Source: Nitrospira sp. (GTDB lineage Bacteria > Nitrospirota > Nitrospiria > Nitrospirales > Nitrospiraceae). From it: a stretch of DNA of 60,678 nt. Location: positions 1-60,678 of the forward strand of contig JAOUHD010000002.1 in NCBI GenBank assembly GCA_029865345.1, written 5' to 3'. Below, piece after piece: positions 36,338 to 44,682 of the stretch. Numbering within the stretch: position 1 is the stretch's first letter; the number at the start of each line of letters is the position of its first letter. Below the pieces are notes generated by a model. The model was not told the origin of the DNA. It saw only the letters and a program-made list of their open reading frames with translations, and ran no database searches. The position numbers and the translations under genes were made by a program.

Positions 36338-37522
36338 ATGCATATCGCCAGGCGAAAAACTCGACAGATTTCAGTCGGCACGGTGAAGGTCGGAGGCGAT
36401 GCTCCTGTGTCCGTGCAATCCATGTGTTCGACAAATACACGCGATGTGATTGCAACGGTCGCAGAGATTCACCGGCTTGAAGCCGCTGGCTGTGAAATTA
36501 TCCGTGTGGCCGTGCCGGACGAGGAAGCCGCCGCGGTCCTGCCTCAGATCAAAGCAGCGATGACGGTGCCGTTGATCGCGGACATTCACTTCGATCACCG
36601 CCTTGCCTTGAAAGCTGCCACAGTCGTCGATTGCGTCCGCATCAATCCCGGCAACATCGGCGCCTGGTGGAAAGTTGAAGAAGTAATCAAAGCGGTCAAT
36701 GATCATGGCATTCCGATTCGAGTCGGCGTCAACGGAGGCTCGCTCGAACGGCCGTTGTTGGAAAAATACGGATGGCCTTCGCCTGAAGCGCTTTCCGAAT
36801 CGGCGCTCAACGCGGTGCATGCGCTGGAGGACGTCGGCTTTACCAATATGAAGGTGTCGCTCAAGGCCTCCGACGTCAAGCATGCCATCGATGCCTACTG
36901 GCTCTTTGCGATGCAGTCCGATTATCCTCTGCACATCGGCATTACAGAAGCCGGCACGGCCATGACTGGCGCTGTAAAATCGTCGATCGGGCTCGGCTAC
37001 CTGTTGTCCCAAGGCATCGGCGATACACTTCGTGTCTCGCTCGCTGCTGATCCGGTGGAAGAAGTCAAGGTTGGTTTCGAAATCCTGAAGTCTTTGGAAC
37101 TGCGGCATCGTGGGATCAACGTGATCGCCTGTCCGACGTGCGGACGTGTGGAGATCGATGTCGTGCGCATGGCGAACGAGCTGGAAAAGAAACTTGGCCA
37201 TATTAAGACCCCGCTGAACGTGTCGGTGCTCGGCTGTGTTGTGAATGGCATTGGAGAGGGCAAAGAGGCCGACATCGGGATCGCTGGCGGTGAGGGCAAA
37301 GGTATTTTGTTCAAGAAGGGTAAGCTTGTCCGCAAGGTTCCCATGGAAGAATTAATGGATACACTCATTGAGGAAGTGGAGCAGCTTGCTAAGGAAAAAG
37401 AGGCGGAAGGGAACGGTGTATCTACTGCGTCTTCGGCAGAAAACGGTTGGGAACCTCTTATCCCTCAGTCGGATCATCTCTCAACGCTTGGAAAAGAAAT
37501 ACCGGTCTTGCCTCGCAGGTAA
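36338..37522 (+). CDS. ispG: 4-hydroxy-3-methylbut-2-en-1-yl diphosphate synthase
   Basis: 394 aa, Fe-S enzyme GcpE, sixth step of the MEP pathway. Motifs: VKVGGDAPVSVQSMCSTNT, VPLIADIHFDHRLAL, RINPGNIG, NGGSLERPLL, and the cluster cysteines in IACPTCGRVEID and VSVLGCVVNGIGEGKEADI. About 40 extra residues follow the usual end (KEAEGNGVSTASSAENGWEP onward), a polar tail of unknown role. It lies 47 bases after dxs. Confidence 0.95.
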   Translation: MHIARRKTRQISVGTVKVGGDAPVSVQSMCSTNTRDVIATVAEIHRLEAAGCEIIRVAVPDEEAAAVLPQIKAAMTVPLIADIHFDHRLALKAATVVDCVRINPGNIGAWWKVEEVIKAVNDHGIPIRVGVNGGSLERPLLEKYGWPSPEALSESALNAVHALEDVGFTNMKVSLKASDVKHAIDAYWLFAMQSDYPLHIGITEAGTAMTGAVKSSIGLGYLLSQGIGDTLRVSLAADPVEEVKVGFEILKSLELRHRGINVIACPTCGRVEIDVVRMANELEKKLGHIKTPLNVSVLGCVVNGIGEGKEADIGIAGGEGKGILFKKGKLVRKVPMEELMDTLIEEVEQLAKEKEAEGNGVSTASSAENGWEPLIPQSDHLSTLGKEIPVLPRR

Positions 37523-37589
37523 CGGCCGCTGTTAAGGCCTCTTCTCACCTACGTAATCTAATTCCAGACTTCTTCTGCAAAAGTAACGA

Positions 37590-37619
37590 TTGACGTGTTC
37601 TTCAAGGGTCATGTATTTG
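37590..37619 (+). promoter_or_regulatory. Promoter of the GT87-like gene
   Basis: TTGACG, 18 bases, TATTTG, 12 bases before ATG 37632, so the leader would be only about 5 bases. Confidence 0.4.
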
Positions 37620-37631
37620 TGCCAGTGAACT

Positions 37632-38945
37632 ATGGAATCAAAGCCGATCATTCACTGGATCAATGACTTTGTCAGATCCGTTCTCTTTGTGAGGCTCGTG
37701 AAGGTCGGCCTCGCGATTGCCGCGATGGTGCATGGCTACATTATTTCCTTCGGGCGCTCATTCCACTTCCGTGACATCGATATCCATCGCGAGATCGGAC
37801 GACGCTTTCTCACGGGGGACTATCTCTACGCCAATGACTACTGCTACATGTATTTACCGACTACCGGCATCTATTTCGCCCCCTTGCTCGCTCTGGACAG
37901 AAACCCGAGCTTAGCTTTGCGCTATGCCGTCGCTGTCGGATGCTTAGCCATCACTATCATGTTGTTCCACCGCATGTTGTGTGGCAGATCAGACGCGAAT
38001 GTGTGGAGCCGGCTCTTGGTCGGTATTGGTGCAGGGTTGTTGACGCTACAATTTATCTTGAACGATCTCGACGACGGAGGTCCGCATCTCATCCTGCTGG
38101 GTATTCTGGGCGGCGGCAGTTACGCGATATGGGTTGGGAAGGAACGGCTGGGAGCAGCTTTAGTTGGACTTGGCATCGTGCTCAAGCTCACTCCAGCACT
38201 CTTCGTGCTTCTGTTTCTTTGGAAACGGCAATGGCGAGTCGCCTCGTACACGGTACTTGCCACGGTTTTGTGGGTTCTGTTACCCCTCTTATATATGGGA
38301 CCCACAAGTTGGTGGGAGCATCATACAGAATGGACCAGGAATGCCCTGTTATCCGTGCTTGATCGGCAGGCAGAGGGTCGGCAGGAAAATGAACTCCAGA
38401 AGGCGAACCTCTCGCTCCGCCATACCATGCTGCGCTACCTGGTCACATACCCACCAACCCATCGGCTTCGGCAGGTGGATCCAGGATATCAACCGGTGTT
38501 AGATCTGCCGTCCCCGGTTGCGAACGGGATTGTTGGGGTTGCTGCGATCAGCCTACTTGGATTATTTGCGTGGTCAAGTTGTCGCGCGTTTCAAGGGCCA
38601 GGAGATCCAACGTGGGCACGGGATTGCGCTGGAACCTTGGTCTTGGCCTTATTATTCTCTCCTATCACCTGGGACCAGCATCTGGTATGGCTGATCCCAG
38701 CGGCCTGTGTCGTCGCCGCGGCAGCAGCTCAGGTGAGCGGCGGGTTGAGTCGTTTGGGATACATCATGCTGGCCGTGTATGTGGTGTTGACCATGGTGCT
38801 GAATTATGAAGTCGTGGGTTCGGTAAGATGGGAGGCACTGAAGAGCTACCATCATCTTGGTATCGCGATGTTGATCTTGTACGGATTGCTTCTCAGCAGT
38901 AGGGGTGGTTTGAGCTATCCAGGATTGCATCATGAAAAAATGTAA
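37632..38945 (+). CDS. GT87 (DUF2029)-type polytopic membrane glycosyltransferase
   Basis: 437 aa with about ten TM helices. The first periplasmic loop carries RDIDIHREIGRRFLTGDYLY with the Asp of GT-C enzymes, and YMYLPTTGIYFAPLLALDR resembles the DUF2029/GT87 pattern (YPP-like motif). LGGGSYAIWVGKERLGAALVG and LKLTPALFVLLFLWKRQWR are also family-like. GT87 members use polyprenyl-phosphate sugars; the acceptor here is unknown, and a hopanoid or lipid glycan is only a guess from the neighbours. Confidence 0.75.
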   Translation: MESKPIIHWINDFVRSVLFVRLVKVGLAIAAMVHGYIISFGRSFHFRDIDIHREIGRRFLTGDYLYANDYCYMYLPTTGIYFAPLLALDRNPSLALRYAVAVGCLAITIMLFHRMLCGRSDANVWSRLLVGIGAGLLTLQFILNDLDDGGPHLILLGILGGGSYAIWVGKERLGAALVGLGIVLKLTPALFVLLFLWKRQWRVASYTVLATVLWVLLPLLYMGPTSWWEHHTEWTRNALLSVLDRQAEGRQENELQKANLSLRHTMLRYLVTYPPTHRLRQVDPGYQPVLDLPSPVANGIVGVAAISLLGLFAWSSCRAFQGPGDPTWARDCAGTLVLALLFSPITWDQHLVWLIPAACVVAAAAAQVSGGLSRLGYIMLAVYVVLTMVLNYEVVGSVRWEALKSYHHLGIAMLILYGLLLSSRGGLSYPGLHHEKM

Positions 38946-39060
38946 TCAAGCTCGTCTCGTATGGTCCGTGAGGCATAGCCCAGACGCCCGGGAATAACCA
39001 AGACGCTCGTCTCGATTCTCGGAGAAGTTGCCGGTAGGTGGAATATCAGGTTCGCGCGTG

Positions 39061-39090
39061 TTGTGTTCTAGAAAACGAAGCGACTATAAT
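39061..39090 (+). promoter_or_regulatory. Promoter of tRNA-Cys
   Basis: TTGTGT, 18 bases, consensus TATAAT, 12 bases before the mature 5' end of the tRNA. Confidence 0.6.
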
Positions 39091-39102
39091 GCCGACCTCT
39101 GA

Positions 39103-39177
39103 GGCGCCGTACCCAAGTGGTAAGGGAGCAGTCTGCAAAACTGCGATGCAGCGGTTCGAACCCGCTCGGCGCCTCCA
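39103..39177 (+). tRNA. tRNA-Cys (GCA)
   Basis: Complete cloverleaf: 7-bp acceptor GGCGCCG/CGGCGCC, D stem CCC/GGG, anticodon stem GCAGT/ACTGC with loop CTGCAAA (anticodon GCA at 39135-39137), T stem AGCGG/CCGCT with TTCGAAC, discriminator T as expected for Cys, and an encoded CCA. It overlaps track ORF 39038-39286, which is therefore spurious. Confidence 0.97.
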
Positions 39178-39493
39178 TACCAACCTTCACCTGACCTGCC
39201 GACTCTTTATCGCTTTATTGGCACTGTCGCTGGTGAAAAAACGTCTCCAGTATTCTCATAGGCGTACCATTTACATTCTCGCTTAAGGGAAACTGCAAAT
39301 GGAGGCATTCTCCAGCTTGTGGGCACAAGGATCCACATTGCATCGAAGGTACTTCTCCTCGTGATGGGATGCAGTAATGAAAGATTCACCAAGATAGCTC
39401 TTACGTTCAGACCTGATTTGCATGTGAAGCGATGGGATGGTTCCCGTCGACTGTGTGGTGCATGGAAGACCTAGACAGGGCTATCTACAGAAA
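39178..39493. other. Intergenic region between tRNA-Cys and hpnH
   Basis: About 315 bases with no credible gene or strong hairpin. It ends at the hpnH promoter. Confidence 0.5.
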
Positions 39494-39522
39494 TTGACGC
39501 GTCTTAGGTGAGATGTTACAAT
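39494..39522 (+). promoter_or_regulatory. Promoter of hpnH
   Basis: TTGACG, 17 bases, TACAAT, leaving a leader of roughly 95 bases before the hpnH ATG. Confidence 0.7.
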
Positions 39523-39622
39523 CCCGACCATTCATGTGCTTCCAAAGTGCGGCTACGACTCGTAGCTGCTCATATATACAGGGTTGCAAGAACAATAACG
39601 CGAGCGAGTGAAGGAGAACGGA

Positions 39623-40639
39623 ATGGCTGTTCCGATTTCCCAAATGTATACAGTGGCGACGTATGTGCTCTCCCAGAAGTTGAAGGGAGTGAAGCGATAT
39701 CCCTTGGTGTTGATGCTTGAACCGCTCTTTCGATGTAACCTAGCCTGCGCTGGCTGTGGGAAGATTCAGTACCCTGATCATGTCCTCGACAAGCGGTTAA
39801 CCCCTGAACAATGCTGGGCGGCGGCGGAGGAATGCGGAGCGCCCATGGTGAGTATTCCTGGGGGGGAACCACTCATTCATCCTGAAATCGCAACGATCGT
39901 AAAGGGTTTGGTAGATCGGAAGAAGTACATTTATCTCTGTACGAATGCCATCCTCTTGGAGCGGAAGTTGGACGAATATCAGCCTTCGAAGTACTTAACC
40001 TTCAGTATCCACATGGATGGACTTAAGGATGAACACGATTTGGCTGTCTGTCGCGATGGGGTATATGAGGTGGCAGTCAAGGCGATCAAAGCGGCACTCA
40101 AGCGGGGTCATCGCGTGACGACTAACACCACATTATTCGATGATGCGAATCCAGAGCGGGTTAGAACATTTTTCGATGAAATGATGGCCCTCGGCGTCGA
40201 GGGGATGACCATCTCCCCAGGGTATAGTTATCAAAAAGCTCCAGATCAGCAACACTTCTTGAAGCGGGAGCGGACTCAAGAGCTTTTCTCGAAGATCCTT
40301 TCTCGCCCCAAGCCAGGTTGGCAGTTCAACCAATCGCCGTTGTTTTTAGATTTCCTTATGGGGCGACGTCAGTACGAATGTACGCCCTGGGGGAATCCAA
40401 CGTATAACGTGTTTGGATGGCAGAAGCCCTGCTATTTACTCCAAGAGGGGTATACCACGACCTTCCGGGAGTTGATGGAGTTGACGGCGTGGGAGAAGTA
40501 CGGAACTGGTCGGAATGAAAAGTGCGCCGATTGCATGGTCCATTGTGGCTATGAGGCCTCTGCAGTTGAAGATACGTTTAGTACGGCCTCTGGATTTGTT
40601 CGGACGGCCAAACTGACATTATCGCCTACCTCGCGATAG
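39623..40639 (+). CDS. hpnH: Hopanoid biosynthesis radical SAM protein HpnH
   Basis: 338 aa from ATG 39623 (AAGGAGAACGG upstream); the track GTG start adds 5 residues that are the ribosome site itself. Radical SAM cluster motif is CNLACAGC (CX3CX2C), followed by SIPGGEPLIHPEI. The C-terminal part has EKCADCMVHCGYEASAVEDT. HpnH adds a 5'-deoxyadenosyl group to diploptene, forming adenosylhopane, the substrate of HpnG. It has its own promoter and is about 10 kb from shc-hpnG. Confidence 0.94.
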   Translation: MAVPISQMYTVATYVLSQKLKGVKRYPLVLMLEPLFRCNLACAGCGKIQYPDHVLDKRLTPEQCWAAAEECGAPMVSIPGGEPLIHPEIATIVKGLVDRKKYIYLCTNAILLERKLDEYQPSKYLTFSIHMDGLKDEHDLAVCRDGVYEVAVKAIKAALKRGHRVTTNTTLFDDANPERVRTFFDEMMALGVEGMTISPGYSYQKAPDQQHFLKRERTQELFSKILSRPKPGWQFNQSPLFLDFLMGRRQYECTPWGNPTYNVFGWQKPCYLLQEGYTTTFRELMELTAWEKYGTGRNEKCADCMVHCGYEASAVEDTFSTASGFVRTAKLTLSPTSR

Positions 40640-40645
40640 CAGTGC

Positions 40646-40716
40646 TCGTGAAGCCCGCTTCGACTCAGCGAGGCGAGGGGCATCCTTAGCTCGCCAGAGT
40701 GGACAGCGCTTCACGA
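40646..40716 (+). repeat. Nested inverted repeat between hpnH and the 40745 gene
   Basis: Outer arms TCGTGAAGC (40646-40654) and GCTTCACGA (40708-40716) are perfect 9-mers; inside, GGCGAG (40672-40677) pairs with CTCGCC (40690-40695). This could fold as a branched RNA, act as a transcription end, or be a small mobile palindrome. Confidence 0.5.
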
Positions 40717-40744
40717 AATAGACATCACGAACGAGAACCTCACC

Positions 40745-41137
40745 ATGACTGACACAAAAAATCATATAGCGAGCCTGACCGATTCTCTCGAAGGGCGTCT
40801 TTTTACGCCGAGTTCTACCGCGGAAATAACGGAAGCTGTCGAACTCGCGTTCGACTATCGTGGTGATGTGACGTTAACGCTCCGTTCTGGCAAGTCAGTC
40901 ACCGGATATATTTATAATCGACATGCCGGAACTGCTGATCCTTATCTTGAGCTATTTTCCGCTGACCGTACGGATGCTCAACGCATTCCGTATGGAGATA
41001 TCACCACGATCGCCTTCACCGGGGAAGACACCGCAAACGGAAAATCGTGGGAGACCTGGGTGTCCAAGAAAGAGTCTGAGCGTCGAACGGAAGCCGAGAA
41101 AATCGAGGCGGTCACGCGTACGAAGGGCTATCTCTGA
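40745..41137 (+). CDS. Hypothetical protein with Sm-like beta core
   Basis: 130 aa, soluble. The centre (FDYRGDVTLTLRSGKSVTGY, then YLELFSADRTDAQRIPYGDI) resembles an Sm/LSm or SH3-like beta barrel in the pattern GxVxLxLxxGxxxxGxI, followed by the conserved-looking ITTIAFTGEDTANGKSWETW. The C-terminus is charged and helical. I do not recognise a named family. Codon structure and the clean start favour a real gene. It lies just after hpnH, but with a structured spacer in between. Confidence 0.62.
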   Translation: MTDTKNHIASLTDSLEGRLFTPSSTAEITEAVELAFDYRGDVTLTLRSGKSVTGYIYNRHAGTADPYLELFSADRTDAQRIPYGDITTIAFTGEDTANGKSWETWVSKKESERRTEAEKIEAVTRTKGYL

Positions 41138-41218
41138 AGCTCCTGCCATCTCCGCTGATTCTGAAAAATAGAAATTTCGAAAGGCCTTTGTGTATCAGCG
41201 AAATCACCGCCCCTTTCG

Positions 41219-41247
41219 TTGACAAAGATGGAATGCTGTGTTAGAAA
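41219..41247 (+). promoter_or_regulatory. Consensus-like promoter inside track ORF 41219
   Basis: TTGACA, 17 bases, TAGAAA. The TTG called as start by the ORF track is the -35 element, so the protein must start further in. Confidence 0.65.
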
Positions 41248-41284
41248 CGCCTGCCCGAAACCTAGCGTGCTCGTTATACAGCGA

Positions 41285-41857
41285 GTGAGTATTTCTTCAA
41301 AAGAGCAAGCGACGAGTCAGCAGTCAAGTCCGAAGCTTGCTAGTCGAAGTCTAGCGGTACTGTCCGTCCTGAGTTGCTGTCTCGTAATGAGCGTCATGTT
41401 TCCACCGGTGGCTCTAGCCACGCATGAAGCGGACCATCGTTTCATGGTCGAGGGTTATGTGTGCGGGCCGGATGGGAAGGGGATGTCGAGTGCAGACGTT
41501 CTTGTCAAGGACACCAAGATTTCATACGGTCAGGTTGTGCGGACGGATGGATATGGCTACTATAAAGCGATATTTCATCTGCACAATGACAATTTTGGTG
41601 ATCCCCTTTTGGTAGAGGCGAGAGGGGAGCAGCAACACCTTAAGGTTGAATTCGACCAAAAAGATTTAGAGAGTGATCGGAAAATCCGCGTTAACTTTGG
41701 AACTGGTTGTGAGGTGAGTGGGCCTCCTATCTGGATTTGGTGGGGGGGCGGGGCGGTGGTTGCAGTAGCTGGCGGTGTTATTGGGATGAAGCTGGCCCGT
41801 TCTCAGCGGAAGAGAGATCGGGGCAAGGTGAAGTCGCAGGGTAAGAGAAAATCATAA
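41285..41857 (+). CDS. Exported protein with carboxypeptidase-regulatory-like domain
   Basis: About 190 aa from GTG 41285; start is uncertain (another GTG at 41267), with no Shine-Dalgarno at either. An N-terminal signal sequence (SLAVLSVLSCCLVMSVMFPP) precedes a beta-sandwich like the carboxypeptidase regulatory/CnaB-type fold: VEGYVCGPDGKGMSSADVLV and VRTDGYGYYKAIFHLH. A C-terminal TM (IWIWWGGGAVVAVAGGVIGM) and a basic tail anchor it in the membrane. Two cysteines (VCGPD and GTGCEV) could form a disulfide. Function unknown. A strong terminator follows. Confidence 0.65.
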   Translation: MSISSKEQATSQQSSPKLASRSLAVLSVLSCCLVMSVMFPPVALATHEADHRFMVEGYVCGPDGKGMSSADVLVKDTKISYGQVVRTDGYGYYKAIFHLHNDNFGDPLLVEARGEQQHLKVEFDQKDLESDRKIRVNFGTGCEVSGPPIWIWWGGGAVVAVAGGVIGMKLARSQRKRDRGKVKSQGKRKS

Positions 41858-41954
41858 TCGCTGATGACGGCCTTGGGGGCTACGGAGTGTCTTGCCGAAT
41901 CGGTTTATGTGTGGCGGGGCCTTAGTGCAGAGCTATCGACGAAATTGTAGCCAG

Positions 41955-42000
41955 AACGCTTTTGTTAGAGGTGGGATACCTCGGCGGAAGCGTTTTTTTT
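41955..42000 (+). terminator. Rho-independent terminator
   Basis: Outer stem AACGCTT/AAGCGTT and inner stem GAGGT/ACCTC, then a run of eight T. It closes the 41285 gene and isolates the respiratory cluster. Confidence 0.85.
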
Positions 42001-42067
42001 GTCTGCCGCTTTTTCAACCGCGTCGTCTTGGCGAGAATCTTTCCTAATGACAGAGTGAGAGATTGTC

Positions 42068-42556
42068 ATGAATATGAGGATAAGATTGATTCACGTTCTG
42101 TTGGTTATGGGTCTCGGACTATTATCGAGTTGTGGTGGAGAGCAGGGCGGAGAAGGCCCGATTGTGCCGCCACCTCCAGCTCCTGCAGAATATGCTGATA
42201 AGCGTATGCCGGCAGATTGGTGGGGCGATGCTCAGAAGCTGGAAGAGGGCCGCAAGCTCTTCATCGGCGAGACAAACCCTGATGTGAACTGTGCCAGCTG
42301 TCATGGGAAGGACGGAAAGCCTGTAAAGGCAGGTGCCACGGATTTCCGAAATCCTGAACGCATGAAACTTTATTCAGACTCCGTTTGGTTCTGGCGCATC
42401 TCCGAGGGTGTAGCCAATACCAAGATGAAGGGTTGGAAGAGCAAGCTCTCAGAGGAAGATCGATGGAAGCTCGTGCTCTATGAACGGAATTTTGCACTGT
42501 CCGGAAAAATCTGGAATGAAGAGACGAAGCAGTGGAGTGAGGTTGGTGCGAAGTGA
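42068..42556 (+). CDS. Lipoprotein cytochrome c (monoheme, class I)
   Basis: 162 aa. Signal sequence with lipobox LLSSC, so lipid-anchored on the periplasmic side. Heme motif CASCHG at about residue 77; possible Met ligand in NTKMKGW. The fold DARKLEEGRKLF-type N-helix (LEEGRKLFIGE) and C-terminal helix (EEDRWKLVLYERNFA) are class I. It leads the electron-transport gene run, probably as electron carrier or docking subunit of the complex encoded downstream. A 374-base gap separates it from the next gene. Confidence 0.9.
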   Translation: MNMRIRLIHVLLVMGLGLLSSCGGEQGGEGPIVPPPPAPAEYADKRMPADWWGDAQKLEEGRKLFIGETNPDVNCASCHGKDGKPVKAGATDFRNPERMKLYSDSVWFWRISEGVANTKMKGWKSKLSEEDRWKLVLYERNFALSGKIWNEETKQWSEVGAK

Positions 42557-42930
42557 GTGGCAGGATCGCAGGGGTTGCTGCTGGAATGTATTCACGTCGT
42601 CAGCGTCCGGGAGTCTATTGCTTGATTGCGCGTTGAAGTCTATGACTCGGGCTTTTGGTTTTTTATTATGTAGTGTTCTGGAATTTCCTAGATAACGGCT
42701 TGTAAATTTGCGATGCTCGGTTGGCCAGTAAGTTCATATCTGTTGACAATTTATATGGAGCCTGGCCTTCAATGTTTCATAGAGTACTAGGTACCTTGTC
42801 AGTATAGTCACTGAGGCTCAGGTTATTACGTGAAGCTCTCGTGGGTATATTTCTCGTTGGGTATATTTATGAATAGTAAGAGTGAGGCTAATATTCTGGA
42901 GTCTGTACTTAATGTAGGGGGCGAGGCATC
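42557..42930. other. Gap before the first bd-like gene
   Basis: 374 bases, AT-rich compared with the neighbours. It holds a TTGACA at 42742 without a well-placed -10 and tandem GGGTATATTT words near 42845 and 42867. It probably contains the main promoter of the complex, but I cannot place it. Confidence 0.4.
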
Positions 42931-44643
42931 GTGAAAAAACTGTCGAGCAGTCTCCTGGCTCTCATGGTGTTGTTCGCGCTGTGTGTGGCAACTGTCACCA
43001 ATGTCTACGCTCAGGAGGTTGGGGCGTCTTCGGTGGAGTTTCCGTACACCGGTAATCGAACGGCTGTATGGATCGTCGCTCAGCTCCATATCTTGTTTGC
43101 CGCGTTCATTCTCGGTGCGCCAATCTTTGTGGTCATTTCGGAATGGTTGGGATATCGTAAGCAGGACCCACGCTATGATCGTCTCGCCAAAGAGATCACC
43201 AAGGTCACGGTCATTCTCTTCAGCATGACGGCGGTGACTGGCGGCTTCTTTGTTTTCGTCCTTCTTGCGGCCTATCCGCAGTTCACCACATCATTCATTA
43301 ATCAATTTTATGTGGTTTTTGCGATTTTATATCCGGCGTTGTTTATCGCCGAGACCATCCTCATGTATGCCTATCTCTATACGTGGGATGTGTGGAAAGG
43401 TGAAAAGAAGGGGCGTCATATCGCACTGGGCGTGGTCTTGAATCTCGTGTGTTTGCTGATCTTGTTCGTGATCAACGGCCCCACATCGTTCATGAATACC
43501 CCGCCGAAAGCCGAGGGGGTTTCGCCCCAGGATTTTATCGCTGCGGCTACCTTGTGGGATAAGATTGCGAACCAAAGTTGGTTCCCTCTGAGTCTTCACC
43601 GAATCGATGGGAATGTGGCGTTCGGCGGGTTCATTGCCGGACTGATCGCTGCCTATATGTACATGGCGGCGAAGACGCAGGAGGAGAGAGCCTACTATGA
43701 TTGGATGGGTTTCGCTGCTATCTGGATTGCAGTGGGTGGCACACTGTTGCAGCCGTTCACAGGGCTCTTGCTGGCATACGAAATGTGCGATTACGATTTT
43801 TCATTTTGCCCGTACATGATGGCCGACCAGCTGTCCATGTTTTTTGAAATGCAAGGGGTGATGATCGGGCTTCTGTTCTTGGGAATCAACTATTACAGTT
43901 GGCTCAGTGTCAAACGAATCGAAGGAGCCGAAAATGTGCGGACGACCATTCTGGCTCCAATCGTTCTCGTGGTTCTCCTTCCCGCTACCATGTGGGTGAT
44001 GAATAAATATTGGATTCCCGATCCAATGTCGTTGGCGCTCCTGCTACCTCTTGCACTGTCGCCATTTCTGTTCGGTCGGTTCATTCCAATGACGGTCTCT
44101 GCGCGGACTGTCATCAAGATCGGCTTTATCGTCATGCTCGTGAGCGACGCCGTGTGGCTGACTCCTGCCGGATTTGTGGCGACTGGAGCCGATATGCCGG
44201 ATGAACTGAAACTGCCTGAAGGGTGGGACTTTTTGTCGTCGATGCCAGCAAAGCTATCTGCAATCTTGACGCTGGTATTCGTGACGGTCGTCAATTTCGT
44301 CCTGTATAACCGAACCATCAAACAGGGCACGATTCTCTGGGGGAAAATTGATTTTGTCTCGCAGTTCGTTCTGATTTTCTTGGCGTTTACCTCAACGTGG
44401 ATCATGGGCTTGATGGGAGCCGTGCGGTCGTTACTGAAGAAGTATTTCCATGCCTATAGTTTGGTATCTGATTTGTCGGCGGAGTCATTTACGCCGACGC
44501 TCTCGTATTCGGCTGGCTGGATTACAGCGATTACCGTGTTCTTTATTGCCATCGTCAGTCTCGCTGTGCTGATCGCTCTTCGGCCTTCTGTTTCGAGGGC
44601 CCAAGAGCCTGAGGGGAGTCCAGTCCCCGTCGCAGCCAAGTAA
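42931..44643 (+). CDS. Cytochrome bd-like membrane subunit (first paralogue)
   Basis: 570 aa, GTG start with GGGGGCGAGG upstream. A signal-peptide-like N-terminus (about 1-27) is followed by roughly 14 TM helices. TM1 VWIVAQLHILFAAFILGAPI carries a His at the position of the CydA H19 ligand, and PLSLHRIDGNVAFGGFIAGL resembles the region of the CydA b558 His. The GRQPW quinol-loop motif of true CydA is not seen. Similar proteins in Nitrospira are described as cytochrome bd-like oxidases. Its place beside Rieske and cytochrome b genes suggests a built-in subunit rather than a stand-alone quinol oxidase (inference). Confidence 0.78.
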   Translation: MKKLSSSLLALMVLFALCVATVTNVYAQEVGASSVEFPYTGNRTAVWIVAQLHILFAAFILGAPIFVVISEWLGYRKQDPRYDRLAKEITKVTVILFSMTAVTGGFFVFVLLAAYPQFTTSFINQFYVVFAILYPALFIAETILMYAYLYTWDVWKGEKKGRHIALGVVLNLVCLLILFVINGPTSFMNTPPKAEGVSPQDFIAAATLWDKIANQSWFPLSLHRIDGNVAFGGFIAGLIAAYMYMAAKTQEERAYYDWMGFAAIWIAVGGTLLQPFTGLLLAYEMCDYDFSFCPYMMADQLSMFFEMQGVMIGLLFLGINYYSWLSVKRIEGAENVRTTILAPIVLVVLLPATMWVMNKYWIPDPMSLALLLPLALSPFLFGRFIPMTVSARTVIKIGFIVMLVSDAVWLTPAGFVATGADMPDELKLPEGWDFLSSMPAKLSAILTLVFVTVVNFVLYNRTIKQGTILWGKIDFVSQFVLIFLAFTSTWIMGLMGAVRSLLKKYFHAYSLVSDLSAESFTPTLSYSAGWITAITVFFIAIVSLAVLIALRPSVSRAQEPEGSPVPVAAK

Positions 44644-44682
44644 TCACAGTGTAAGACACTTACTGAGGCAACGGGAATTCGC

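Noticed and set aside
39038-39286. 82-aa ORF
   Set aside because: It runs through the tRNA-Cys gene.
42742-42766. TTGACA as the promoter of the bd/bc cluster
   Set aside because: The nearest -10-like hexamer (TTCAAT) is 19 bases away and weak, so it is not called.
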